Below are positions 1-7,179 of a stretch of 19,435 nucleotides of DNA, piece by piece; positions within the stretch are counted from its first letter, which is position 1, and each line of letters begins with the position of its first letter. The position numbers and the translations under genes were made by a program. Under the pieces are notes generated by a model. The model did no database searches, was not told the DNA's origin, and was given only the letters and a program-made list of their open reading frames with translations. Origin of the DNA: a bacterium (GTDB lineage: Bacteria; UBP15; UBA6099; JAJRTR01). The stretch lies in NCBI GenBank assembly GCA_024278215.1, contig JAJRTR010000003.1, positions 1 to 19,435 of the forward strand, in the 5' to 3' direction.

Positions 1-85
1 AAGAAAACCGCGCAACAAAAAGACCGGTAACATTGCCGTCTGCAAGTGTTGAACATAGCATCACCGGAGATGTACAGCTGTGATT

Positions 86-104
86 CAGAAATTGCGAATT
101 TCTG
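86..104. repeat. Perfect 8-bp inverted repeat, 3-nt centre
   Basis: CAGAAATT and AATTTCTG flank a GCG centre (arms 86-93 and 97-104). It lies beyond the 3' end of the oxidative-stress operon in a stretch (1-297) where I see no gene. No clear U-tract follows on either strand, so it could be an operator or a weak terminator for something outside the window. Function unknown. Confidence 0.4.
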
Positions 105-228
105 TCGCTAATTCTTGACACCCTTTATTACATCTCCTTTCGAAAAATAAAATTTCAACTCATGCTACGTTGCTTATGTCATCCCGCATACCCAACCGGC
201 ACGTGAAAAATACAGCATAGGAGACAAT

Positions 229-264
229 GCCCCGCCCGTAAACTCCGAGTCCACCGGGCGGGGC
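229..264 (-). terminator. GC-rich hairpin ending the superoxide reductase operon
   Basis: A perfect 10-bp stem (GCCCCGCCCG at 229-238, CGGGCGGGGC at 255-264) closes a 16-nt loop, 34 bp beyond the superoxide reductase stop. The minus-strand sequence after the stem is not a clean U-run, so it may be an RNA-stabilising or inefficient terminator rather than a canonical intrinsic one. Its place at the end of the five-gene operon supports a 3'-end role. Confidence 0.6.
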
Positions 265-297
265 AAGTCGATGAAAATATCCGGGGATACTGACTTA

Positions 298-672
298 TTA
301 TGCTTTCCAGTTGCCGTGTAGGTTGCAGTATGCCCTGACCGTTACCGCATCGCCCGTACCGCAGAATTCCGCTTCCGGAGCCGCTCCGGGACTGAGGAAA
401 CGTGTTGTCACCTTGTCGCCGTCTATCACTTCGATCCATTCGATGTAATGTTCGTCGAGCATCGGGTGGGCCGCTTCGCCCACTTTAACTTTGATCCCGT
501 CGTCCGTCTTTTCGACGACCGGCACATGTTTCTCGACTGCCGCGTCGACAGTATTCTCCGCCTGTAGCGTCATCGACTGGCCGCAGCAGATAAGGGTTCC
601 CTTTCCGCCATGCACCAGTTCAACGATATTTCCGCATACGTCACACTTATAAATCTCAAGTTTTTCAGCCAT
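298..672 (-). CDS. dfx: Desulfoferrodoxin (two-iron-centre superoxide reductase)
   Basis: Reduces superoxide to hydrogen peroxide in the cytoplasm without making oxygen, using electrons from rubredoxin-type donors. The 124-residue protein has the N-terminal desulforedoxin domain with Fe(Cys)4 ligands C10, C13, C29 and C30. The catalytic Fe(His4Cys) centre follows: E47, K48 and H49 (EKHVP), H69, H75, C116 and H119 (YCNLHG). Spacings and length match two-centre desulfoferrodoxins of sulfate reducers. I chose the ATG at 672 because it starts the family-typical N-terminus and follows an AAAGGGG ribosome site; a longer in-frame ORF to 738 has no such support. It is the last gene of the ECF sigma/rubrerythrin operon and is separated from the ferritin-like gene by 125 bp containing hairpins. 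Confidence 0.96.
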   Translation of the reverse strand: MAEKLEIYKCDVCGNIVELVHGGKGTLICCGQSMTLQAENTVDAAVEKHVPVVEKTDDGIKVKVGEAAHPMLDEHYIEWIEVIDGDKVTTRFLSPGAAPEAEFCGTGDAVTVRAYCNLHGNWKA

Positions 673-757
673 ACAAAAACCCCTTTCGCGGCGTCTGCCG
701 CTTTTCATCTGTTCATTTCCGACCCGGTCTAAATCCACCGGTTTATCGCATCATCCC

Positions 758-788
758 GAATCCGGCAATAGAAAGCAGCGCCGGATTC
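758..788 (-). repeat. Intra-operon hairpin between ferritin-like and superoxide reductase genes
   Basis: Perfect 9-bp arms GAATCCGGC (758-766) and GCCGGATTC (780-788) enclose 13 nt, just after the ferritin-like stop codon. There is no U-tract, so a processing or mRNA-stability element is more likely than full termination. A second small stem (688-692 with 697-701, 4-nt loop) sits just upstream of the superoxide reductase ribosome site. Confidence 0.5.
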
Positions 789-797
789 CATAATTCT

Positions 798-1253
798 TCA
801 GTTTTCCGTCGTCACATTGTCGTCGTACTCGATCTCGAAACGCAGCTTGTGTTTCGCTTCCTCCTGCGCAAGGCTCAGGAATATGTTTTTGAGATTCTCA
901 TCCTCGCTCGCCTCCGCCAGGTCGCTGTAGAGCTTGAACGCGGCTTTCTCGGCCTTCATCGCGATTATGAGGGCATCCTGGTAATCCATATTCGGGCTCG
1001 GCTCGGCGTCCGTCAGATAATCTCCTATTTTAAGATCAAGAACCTTGCCCGGAGCACCCGCCAGAATCTTACCCGACTTCACTGCTTCAAGTTTTTTCTT
1101 ATGACCTTCTTCTTCTTTTGCGAAATCCAGGAAAACCTTTTTCATCCACGCTTTTTCAACCTTCTCCGACAGGTCCCTGTAGAACTTCGCCGCTTCCTCC
1201 TCATTCCCTATTGCAAAATCAAGCACTTCGTCAACCGATTTCCATTCGTTCAT
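798..1253 (-). CDS. Ferritin-like di-iron (rubrerythrin-family) protein without rubredoxin domain
   Basis: A 151-residue four-helix ferritin-like protein of the COG1633 type. Two pseudo-repeated halves each supply a di-iron motif: NEEEAAKFYRDL near 17-28 with KEEEGH at 46-51, and MKAEKAAFKLYSDL near 99-112 with AQEEAKH at 129-135. These Glu and His residues are the expected metal ligands. There is no C-terminal rubredoxin domain, so it differs from the rubrerythrin encoded 42 bp upstream. Likely cytoplasmic, acting in peroxide reduction or iron handling; which one cannot be read from sequence. The ATG at 1253 follows AAGGAG at good spacing. It is the fourth gene of the oxidative-stress operon. 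Confidence 0.88.
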   Translation of the reverse strand: MNEWKSVDEVLDFAIGNEEEAAKFYRDLSEKVEKAWMKKVFLDFAKEEEGHKKKLEAVKSGKILAGAPGKVLDLKIGDYLTDAEPSPNMDYQDALIIAMKAEKAAFKLYSDLAEASEDENLKNIFLSLAQEEAKHKLRFEIEYDDNVTTEN

Positions 1254-1295
1254 ATTCGTTCTCCTTAATGATGTGTTTGAAAATATTTTACCCGA

Positions 1296-1868
1296 TTACC
1301 AGTTTTCGCCAAGAATTTCAAAGTAAGCCTGCGGATGCGCACAAGCCGGACAAGCCCCGGGCGCTTCCTCTCCCGTGTGCAGATAACCGCAATTGCGGCA
1401 GCGCCATGTTACCTTCTTGTCGCGTTTGAAAACAGTACCCGCCTCGATATTCGCGGCCAGGTCCAGGTAACGCTTCTCGTGTTGCTTTTCCGCTACAGCG
1501 ATAGACTCGAATATTATAGCGATCGCATCGAATCCTTCTTCGCGCGCAACTTTGGCGAATTCCGGATACATGATCGTATGCTCATGGTTTTCGCCTGCCG
1601 CCGAAGCCTTCAGATTATCCAGCGTGCTCGCTATCGTACCCGCCGGGAAAGCGCCTGTGATCTCGACCTCGCCGCCCTCGAGCAGCTTGAAAAGCCTTTT
1701 CGCGTGCTCCTTCTCCTGGTTTGCCGTTTCCGTGAAAATGTCGCTGATCTGCGCGTAACCTTCCTTTTTCGCCTTGCTCGCGAAATAGGTGTACCTGTTC
1801 CTCGCCTGCGACTCGCCCGCGAATGCCGCCATAATGTTCTTCTCTGTCTTTGTTCCCTTGAGTTCCAT
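1296..1868 (-). CDS. rbr: Rubrerythrin
   Basis: A non-haem di-iron peroxidase that reduces hydrogen peroxide to water using NAD(P)H-derived electrons via rubredoxin-type carriers. The 190-residue length is typical. The N-terminal ferritin-like domain carries E19 (FAGESQARNRY), E52 and H55 (NQEKEH), the E93/E96 region (GENHEH), and E127 with H130 (AEKQH). The C-terminal rubredoxin domain has C157, C160, C173 and C176. The ATG at 1868 is preceded by AAAGGAG. It sits directly downstream of the ECF sigma gene (56 bp) and upstream of the ferritin-like and superoxide reductase genes. The product of superoxide reductase, peroxide, is therefore the substrate of its operon partner. Confidence 0.96.
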   Translation of the reverse strand: MELKGTKTEKNIMAAFAGESQARNRYTYFASKAKKEGYAQISDIFTETANQEKEHAKRLFKLLEGGEVEITGAFPAGTIASTLDNLKASAAGENHEHTIMYPEFAKVAREEGFDAIAIIFESIAVAEKQHEKRYLDLAANIEAGTVFKRDKKVTWRCRNCGYLHTGEEAPGACPACAHPQAYFEILGENW

Positions 1869-1924
1869 TCCGATCTCCTTTTGTGGTTTATTTTATTTGT
1901 TAATAATTGTACTCGATAGTCAAC

Positions 1925-2470
1925 TTATGCGAAACATTTTACATAAATATCTTTAAGAGTCCTTCGTGCCCTGAAAATGCGCGATTTCACTGTCCCTACC
2001 GGCACGTCGAGAATCTTCGCTATCTGGTCATACGAATAACCTTCGAAGTGATAGAGCGAAAAAGGCAACCTGTATGTGTCGGTCAGTGAATACAGAGCTT
2101 CCTCGAGCCGTTCGTCGATGTGTGTGCTGAAAAAAACGACTTCGGGACTGTAAGAATACAGAGTGTCGGACATTTCAGTCGAGTGGTATGTTATATTGTC
2201 GCACTCTCCCGTCGAGAAATCGCATACCGCCTTATTGCGACGCCTGTTGACATTGTTGATATGCGTGTTCAGCATGATCCTGTTCATCCAGGCGCGGAAG
2301 TTCGTGCCTTTCTCGAAACTGTTCCAGTGCTTGTACGCCTTGAAGACGGTATCCTGCAACAGGTCTTCCGCATCCTCACTCTTGCGCGTCAGGCCGACGG
2401 CACGCGCCCAGAGCTTATCCTTTTCCGTCTCCATCAGATGGCTGAACTCTCTGTCTCTTGTCGCGTTCAT
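1925..2470 (-). CDS. ECF-type sigma-70 family RNA polymerase sigma factor
   Basis: A 181-residue two-domain sigma factor. Region 2 spans roughly residues 10-85 and includes DAEDLLQDTVFKAYKHW and FRAWMNRIMLNTHIN. Region 4 spans about 118-175, with LPFSLYHFEGYSYDQIAKIL followed by the DNA-recognition segment VPVGTVKSRIFRARRTL. There is no sigma 1.1 or region 3 and no C-terminal extension. The ATG at 2470 has GGAAGG upstream and overlaps the stop of the preceding small gene by the ATGA arrangement, implying coupled translation. It heads an operon of oxygen-defence enzymes, so it probably governs an oxidative-stress regulon. No anti-sigma factor with transmembrane or HxxxCxxC zinc motifs is visible beside it. 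Confidence 0.93.
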   Translation of the reverse strand: MNATRDREFSHLMETEKDKLWARAVGLTRKSEDAEDLLQDTVFKAYKHWNSFEKGTNFRAWMNRIMLNTHINNVNRRRNKAVCDFSTGECDNITYHSTEMSDTLYSYSPEVVFFSTHIDERLEEALYSLTDTYRLPFSLYHFEGYSYDQIAKILDVPVGTVKSRIFRARRTLKDIYVKCFA

Positions 2471-2724
2471 AACTTCACCTTCCTTTCAGTACTACGTATT
2501 TCCACCGTTTCGCTCTTTTTATTCGATTCCCATATTCCCTTTTCTTTGTGTTTCAGTTTTTCCTCTTCGGCACGAGCCCTGAGCTTGTATGCGCAGTCGC
2601 GCACCATTCCATATAAGACGCCGCAACTATCGTCTGTTCGAGCGTCGTCGCCCTCATCAGCCAGGACCATCAACTCCCTGGAAAGACTTATGACTCTTTC
2701 GATATTACAGTTGTAATCTTTCAA
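2467..2724 (-). CDS. Small uncharacterised protein co-translated with the ECF sigma factor
   Basis: I do not recognise the family by name. The 85-residue product is soluble, highly charged and predicted mainly helical. An N-terminal half carries ELMVLADEGD and a CGVLYGMVRD segment, and the C-terminal tail is rich in Lys and Glu (from about residue 50). Cysteines are C6, C34 and C45, and there is no HxxxCxxC zinc anti-sigma motif or membrane helix. It starts at a TTG (2722-2724) with a strong AAGGAG site, and its TGA overlaps the sigma ATG. First position and translational coupling suggest a partner or modulator of the sigma factor, possibly a non-classical anti-sigma or thiol sensor. This is inference from context only. 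Confidence 0.75.
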   Translation of the reverse strand: MKDYNCNIERVISLSRELMVLADEGDDARTDDSCGVLYGMVRDCAYKLRARAEEEKLKHKEKGIWESNKKSETVEIRSTERKVKL

Positions 2725-3104
2725 ATCCCTGTCTCCTTCGGAATTGTGCTGATTCTTTCTGACATTGACGAATAAAGTTCAATTATCATGCCGACCTGCC
2801 TACATCCGCAAATAAAGTTGTCGGGGTCTTGAAAAAACGGGGTTTTAACAGCGTTTTTAATTATTCACAGGAGGCGCTTGCAGCACTTTATCAAAATCGC
2901 CCAACATGTCTCTTTTCGAGACATATATTATCTGTGGCAAGTAAAATGGCGACACTTTTTCACACATCGCTATGTAGATGAGCCAGGGAGGTATAGCAGT
3001 ACGTAACGACAGAAAAGAGAGCGGTGAACAAATAATGTCCAACAATAATTATGAGACACTTATGCCTTGTGAGACATAAAAGAGGGTGAAGGCAGGTAGT
3101 CGGT
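2725..3104 (-). other. Intergenic control region upstream of the ECF/oxidative-stress operon
   Basis: No convincing gene in these 380 bp. It holds a TGTCTC-N5-GAGACA palindrome (inside 2906-2924) and two more GAGACA copies at 3053-3058 and 3071-3076. Two AATAAAGTT direct repeats lie at 2771-2779 and 2811-2819, read as AACTTTATT on the transcribed strand. An A/T-rich hairpin of AAAAACG and CGTTTTT arms lies near 2832-2857. A near-sigma54 element (CGGCATG-N4-TTGA, about 2779-2793 on the minus strand) lacks the canonical -12 GC. These are candidate control elements for the operon starting at 2724; none is proven by sequence alone. Confidence 0.45.
2906..2924. promoter_or_regulatory. Palindrome ATGTCTC-N5-GAGACAT, candidate activator site
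   Basis: Perfect 7-bp arms (2906-2912 and 2918-2924) separated by 5 bp. The half-site GAGACA recurs at 3053-3058 and 3071-3076, 18 bp apart. The spacing to the downstream operon start is typical of upstream activating sequences for sigma54-dependent activators, and such an activator is encoded next door. Assignment to that protein is inference. Confidence 0.45.
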
Positions 3105-4865
3105 TCACATATCATCAATAAAACGATATAGTGTGGCGCGAGCAACGCCAAGCAGCTTCGCCGCGCGCGACTTGTTGCCTCCGGTACTTTCAAGAGCAGC
3201 GCGAACCGAGTTCTCATCGAGTATCCGCCTGCGCCCCGGTTTTATGGTGGTGGCGGCATCAGGTCTGACACATACCTCCGGCGGCAGGTGTATCGGTTCG
3301 ATCAAATCGCCCCGGCATTTTACAAGCGCGAACTGTATGGCGTTCTGCAATTGCCGCACGTTGCCGGGCCAGTAGTAATCCAGAAGAACGTCCACGGAAT
3401 CAGCGGAAAAACGCACCTCTTTACTGTCCGAATCGGATGACATGGTTTTTAAAAAATGCTCGGCGAGCAACAGGATATCGTTGCGCCGTTCACGAAGCGG
3501 CGGAAGTGTGACAGGCACCACGCAGAGCCGGTAGTAAAGGTCTTCTCGAAAAACGCCTTTTTCCATGAGATTCTTCAGGTCCCTGTTGGTTGCGCTGATC
3601 GCCCGCACGTTCACTTTAATGATTTTCTCGTCGCCGACGCGCTCGATGGTGCCTTCCTGTAGTACGCGAAGGAGTTTCACTTGGATAGAAAACGGCATTT
3701 CTCCGATTTCGTCGAGAAAGATAGTGCCGCCGTCCGCCAGTTCGAAGCGCCCTTTTTTGTCTCTGACGGCACCGGTGAACGCGCCCCTGACATGGCCGAA
3801 AAGTTCGCTTTCTATCGTCCCTTCAGGTAGAGCGCCGCAATTCACAGGCACAAAGAGATTGCCCGCGCGACGGCTCTCATTGTGTATCGCAGCCGCTACC
3901 AGTTCCTTGCCGGTTCCGGTTTCGCCCTGGATCAGCACCGGCGCGTCACTCTCTGACAGGTCGCGGATAAGGTTGAACACTGCCTGCATTTTATGGTCTT
4001 TCCCGATGATTCCGTCAAACTGGCGTGTGTCCTCGAGGCGGCTTTCGAGTTCGACTATTCGTGTGGTGTCCTTGAAAGACGCGATCACTCCGACGGTAGC
4101 GCCCGTCTCGTCGTACATAGGTACTACGGACATTTCAACGCGCCGCTTTTCGCCGTCTCGCGTGAGCATTTCCACCGGGTATGCCCTGTGGTCAAATTCG
4201 GCGACCGCATTGCCCCGGAAACTGCATTTTCCGCCGCAGAAACCTTCGGGAAATGTTTCGTGGCAATCATGCCCCACTACCTGATCCGCCGGATGGCCGG
4301 TTATTCTTTCGGCAGCTTTATTGAAATGCAGGATACGTCTATCGAGATCGTGAACGATTATTCCATCCGTTAAATTATTGAGGACTGTGCTGAACTGTCT
4401 CTTCATGGAAAGTATTACATCGTAGTAGCCTCTTTCGAAAAAATCGAATACGAGTTGCCTGATACGGTCTCGCGAGTTGCGAAACACCTCGATGATTTCC
4501 TCATCGGTACCGGTCGCGGAGGCAGGGTCCGGCAGGTTCCAGGGGATGACGGGCGGAGTGCCCGGCAGCGGCGGACAGTTTTCCCTCGCGTGATTACACA
4601 GAGTAATAACTGCATCGAAAGCGATTGAATCAAAACTCTTCATATCTCTGGTTTTATGGTTCGAAATATCAATGCCGATTTCTTTCATGACAGTGACGGC
4701 AAGTGGATTTACGCTTGCGGCGGGGTCTGTCCCCGCGCTGATTGTCTCCACACCATCCGGCGACGCCCCGCGTGCGAACGCTTCGGCCATCTGGCTGCGG
4801 CACGAATTCCCCGTGCATAGAAATAGAACTCTATTCATTTTTATGTTTTCAGTCACACTTTCCAC
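3105..4865 (-). CDS. Arsenate reductase/LMW-phosphatase domain fused to PAS-sigma54-dependent activator
   Basis: A transcriptional activator with a complete ArsC-type domain at its N-terminus. Residues about 11-145 carry the P-loop C17-TGNSC-R23 (CX5R), the redox cysteines C90 and C97 of thioredoxin-coupled arsenate reductases, and the general acid D113 (LPDPA). A PAS domain follows (about 155-275) with clustered C201, C210 and C214. The AAA+ domain (about 284-510) has Walker A GETGTGKE, the sigma54-contact loop GAFTGA (361-366), Walker B GGTIFLDE and the arginine-finger region. The C-terminal Fis-type helix-turn-helix ends at 586. Start choice is uncertain. The GTG at 4865 has GGAAG upstream, whereas the ATG at 4838 gives the usual ArsC N-terminus (MNRVLFLC) but has a poor ribosome site. 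It is monocistronic and flanked by citrate synthase and the oxidative-stress operon. Confidence 0.93.
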   Translation of the reverse strand: MESVTENIKMNRVLFLCTGNSCRSQMAEAFARGASPDGVETISAGTDPAASVNPLAVTVMKEIGIDISNHKTRDMKSFDSIAFDAVITLCNHARENCPPLPGTPPVIPWNLPDPASATGTDEEIIEVFRNSRDRIRQLVFDFFERGYYDVILSMKRQFSTVLNNLTDGIIVHDLDRRILHFNKAAERITGHPADQVVGHDCHETFPEGFCGGKCSFRGNAVAEFDHRAYPVEMLTRDGEKRRVEMSVVPMYDETGATVGVIASFKDTTRIVELESRLEDTRQFDGIIGKDHKMQAVFNLIRDLSESDAPVLIQGETGTGKELVAAAIHNESRRAGNLFVPVNCGALPEGTIESELFGHVRGAFTGAVRDKKGRFELADGGTIFLDEIGEMPFSIQVKLLRVLQEGTIERVGDEKIIKVNVRAISATNRDLKNLMEKGVFREDLYYRLCVVPVTLPPLRERRNDILLLAEHFLKTMSSDSDSKEVRFSADSVDVLLDYYWPGNVRQLQNAIQFALVKCRGDLIEPIHLPPEVCVRPDAATTIKPGRRRILDENSVRAALESTGGNKSRAAKLLGVARATLYRFIDDM

Positions 4866-4884
4866 AATTTAACAACTTCCATTC

Positions 4885-4913
4885 ATAATGCCTGATTTGT
4901 GCTGTTCAGTCAA
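4885..4913 (-). promoter_or_regulatory. Sigma70-type promoter of the ArsC-PAS-sigma54 activator gene
   Basis: On the minus strand a TTGACT -35 box (4908-4913) and a CATTAT -10 box (4885-4890) are separated by 17 bp. The predicted start, near 4878, is so close to the GTG at 4865 that it would clip that codon's ribosome site. This slightly favours initiation at the internal ATG (4838) or a different transcription start. Confidence 0.5.
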
Positions 4914-5024
4914 CATATAATATTCGCGGAGATTGTGCAACACAAAAGTGATAATGAGATGGAGAAAGCGGAATATTTCAGTTTATGCAAACCCGGGGAG
5001 GACTCTGAGTTCGATATTCAACAA

Positions 5025-6212
5025 TCATCTTGTTTCTCTGTCGTCGATATGCGGATATTCGCAGCCGTCCGGGCCGCAGTAATCACCTGTGTAGTCGGCT
5101 CTGGGCCTGTAAAGCTGGGGTTTCGGCTGTGCTTCTGCAAACTTTTCTTCAATAACATGGGCAGTCCAGCCGGCGATTCTCGATAATGCGAATATCGGCG
5201 TGTAGACATTCGGCTCTATTCCCATGTAATAGTAAACCGACGCACTGAAGAAATCGACATTGGGAAAAATATCACGGCCCTTGAGGTCCAGAAAATGTTT
5301 CTTTGTGGATTCCATAATCTGAACTGTCATGTCATACCATCGCGTATCGCCTGTTCTTTTCGCGAGCCGCTCACTCATGGGTTTGAGAATAAGCATCCTG
5401 GGATCGTCGGTTTTGTAAACAGCATGACCCATGCCGAATATTTTACCGCCGGATTCGAGTTGTGAGCGCACCCATGAATCAATCGCGGCAGGGTCTTTAA
5501 TATCCAGAAGCATGTTCATTACTTTAGTATTTGCGCCGCCGTGCAGCCTGCCGCCCAGCGCGCCGACGGCGGCGGAGATGGAAGCATAGATACTCGCCTG
5601 AGTGGACGCTACCTGCCGGGCGGTAAAGGTAGATGCGTTGAAAGTGTGGTCGGCATGAAGTATAAGGCAAAGGTCGAAGTCTTTCGCAGTGTCGGGATCA
5701 GGTTTTTCGCCGTGCAGCATGTAAAGGAAATTGGCAGCGTGATCGAGTTCGGGGTCGGGATGAATAATTTGCAGCCCCTTTTTAATGCGTTCCCAATAGG
5801 CAACAATTGTGGGGAGCTTCGAGATGAGTGAAACCGCCCTGTAGAGATTTGTTCCCTTTGTGTCGTCATCCGGCAAGTCGTCGTAGTCGGCAAGTGCAGC
5901 TGTCGCAGACTGGAGAACATCCATGGGCGCGGCGTTTTTCGGTCTTTCGGCTATGTTGCTAACCAGCATATCGGGCAGATCGCGATTTTTACGGAACTCC
6001 TCATCGAGTGATACGTACTCATCTCTCGACGGCAGATACCCATATATCAGAAGAAAAGCAACTTCCTCGAATGTCGAGCGTGTCGCGAGATCATTTATGT
6101 TATATCCACGGAACAGAAGGTTGCCCGTTTCCGCTTCGACCTTGCTGATGCGTGTGTCCGCGACCGTCACGCCCCGGAGCCCGATATTCTTCACTTCAAT
6201 ATTATCCGTCAT
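5025..6212 (-). CDS. gltA: Citrate synthase
   Basis: Condenses oxaloacetate and acetyl-CoA to citrate in the cytoplasm. The 395-residue protein is of the shorter bacterial/archaeal type. Catalytic and substrate-binding elements are present: the LHADHTFNAS segment with H186 and H189, GGRLHGGAN with H224, FGMGHAVYK with H263, and the catalytic aspartate D320 in PNVDFFSA. The ending QLYRPRADYTG is typical, followed by an extra short tail containing CGPDGC. The ATG at 6212 has a strong GGAGGTGG ribosome site. It lies 14 bp after the TIGR02757 gene, probably co-transcribed. A 2-methylcitrate synthase activity cannot be excluded, but no other methylcitrate-cycle gene is present in the window. Confidence 0.95.
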   Translation of the reverse strand: MTDNIEVKNIGLRGVTVADTRISKVEAETGNLLFRGYNINDLATRSTFEEVAFLLIYGYLPSRDEYVSLDEEFRKNRDLPDMLVSNIAERPKNAAPMDVLQSATAALADYDDLPDDDTKGTNLYRAVSLISKLPTIVAYWERIKKGLQIIHPDPELDHAANFLYMLHGEKPDPDTAKDFDLCLILHADHTFNASTFTARQVASTQASIYASISAAVGALGGRLHGGANTKVMNMLLDIKDPAAIDSWVRSQLESGGKIFGMGHAVYKTDDPRMLILKPMSERLAKRTGDTRWYDMTVQIMESTKKHFLDLKGRDIFPNVDFFSASVYYYMGIEPNVYTPIFALSRIAGWTAHVIEEKFAEAQPKPQLYRPRADYTGDYCGPDGCEYPHIDDRETR

Positions 6213-6226
6213 GCTCCACCTCCGTA

Positions 6227-6997
6227 TTATTCTTCGAGGTTCATGATTCCCGGCCTCGTGAGCGCGAAATCATATTTTGCGGGGTCGCCGGGACAAATAT
6301 TTCTGAATGCAGCAGTTACTTCCAGCGCAGTTTTCAAATCCGCCTGTTTCCTTGTCGTTATGCCCATCGCCAAGCTAATCCTGTGTATATGCGTGTCCAC
6401 CGGCACCACAAGAGCGGAAGCGGGGATACTGCTCCACACTCCGGGGCAGACATTATCCTTGCGCACCATCCAGCACAGATAAAGATTCAACCTTTTACAT
6501 GCGCTTCCGCGCCCCGGCGACGGCAGAAGAAATTTCAACTCGTTTCCGCCGGACATCTCAGCGACAAAACCTTCGAGCGCCGGTATCACCGTTTCATGCT
6601 CATCACGGTAGCAACTAAAAAAACAATTTTCGAGCGAGCCATGTTTTTTTAATATTGTTCTCACACCGCACAACATTCCGGCGACATGTTCGCCTGTGGT
6701 AAATCGGTGCTTGAACCCAGCCAGCTTCTTTCTTGTACCGGAAGGCGACGTGCCGCGAATAAACTCCACTGGATGCCGTCCCATGACATCGAGTACACGG
6801 GCGACACTCGCTTTTATCTGCGCAACCCGCCCGTAAGCCAGCGAAGATACGATCAGCCCCACTACTTCACGGTCCGCCGCACTGTCGTACTCATAGACAA
6901 ACTTCAGCGGGTCCGAAGATATATATTCTTCTCTGTTATATCTCCTGTAAAGTTTCTCAAGAGTTTTCTTGTTGAAATGCGCAGGCGTAAATTCCAT
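6227..6997 (-). CDS. TIGR02757 (DUF2400) family protein
   Basis: A conserved family of unknown function that shares features with helix-hairpin-helix DNA glycosylase folds. From the ATG at 6997 the protein has 256 residues. Recognisable features are the early SDPLKFVYEY and SSLAYGRVAQIKASV segments, a KRLNLYLCWMVR helix and the VPVDTHIHRISLAMGI motif, followed by DFALTRPGIMN near the C-terminus. The family-typical start MEFTPAHF is preceded by AGGA at suitable spacing; an upstream in-frame start at 7042 adds 15 residues without support. It is followed closely by citrate synthase, an association that gives no clear functional hint. A nucleic-acid-related role is suggested only by family resemblance. 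Confidence 0.85.
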   Translation of the reverse strand: MEFTPAHFNKKTLEKLYRRYNREEYISSDPLKFVYEYDSAADREVVGLIVSSLAYGRVAQIKASVARVLDVMGRHPVEFIRGTSPSGTRKKLAGFKHRFTTGEHVAGMLCGVRTILKKHGSLENCFFSCYRDEHETVIPALEGFVAEMSGGNELKFLLPSPGRGSACKRLNLYLCWMVRKDNVCPGVWSSIPASALVVPVDTHIHRISLAMGITTRKQADLKTALEVTAAFRNICPGDPAKYDFALTRPGIMNLEE

Positions 6998-7082
6998 GTT
7001 ATTGTTCCTGTTTACTCCCGTCCCGACATATAGATAATACACAAATATTCACGGAGTCTCTTCAATATATATAACAGGGATG

Positions 7083-7094
7083 CTATTCGAATAG
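7083..7094. repeat. Perfect 12-bp palindrome CTATTCGAATAG
   Basis: It lies in the gap between the octahaem cytochrome terminator and the TIGR02757 gene, about 90 bp upstream of the 6997 start codon. It could be an operator for the TIGR02757-citrate synthase unit. No convincing -35/-10 pair could be fixed around it. Confidence 0.35.
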
Positions 7095-7120
7095 TTTCAA
7101 AAAACGGAAATATCAACTAC

Positions 7121-7152
7121 AAAAAAACCGGCCGCGATGAACAGCGACCGGT
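7121..7152 (-). terminator. Rho-independent terminator of the porin-NapC-HAO operon
   Basis: On the minus strand ACCGGTCGC (7152-7144) pairs with GCGGCCGGT (7135-7127), with one T.G wobble in nine pairs and an 8-nt loop. A run of seven T residues overlaps the end of the stem. It lies 28 bp past the octahaem cytochrome stop, a textbook position. Confidence 0.88.
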
Positions 7153-7179
7153 CTTATAATATTTCGAGATTCAGTGATT

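Noticed and set aside
115-150. TTGACA at 115-120 as a plus-strand promoter
   Set aside because: No acceptable -10 box at 16-18 bp and no plus-strand gene follows.
2857-3217. Short minus-strand ORFs in the region before the ECF operon
   Set aside because: No ribosome sites or family resemblance; they overlap the 3' end of the sigma54 activator or probable regulatory DNA.
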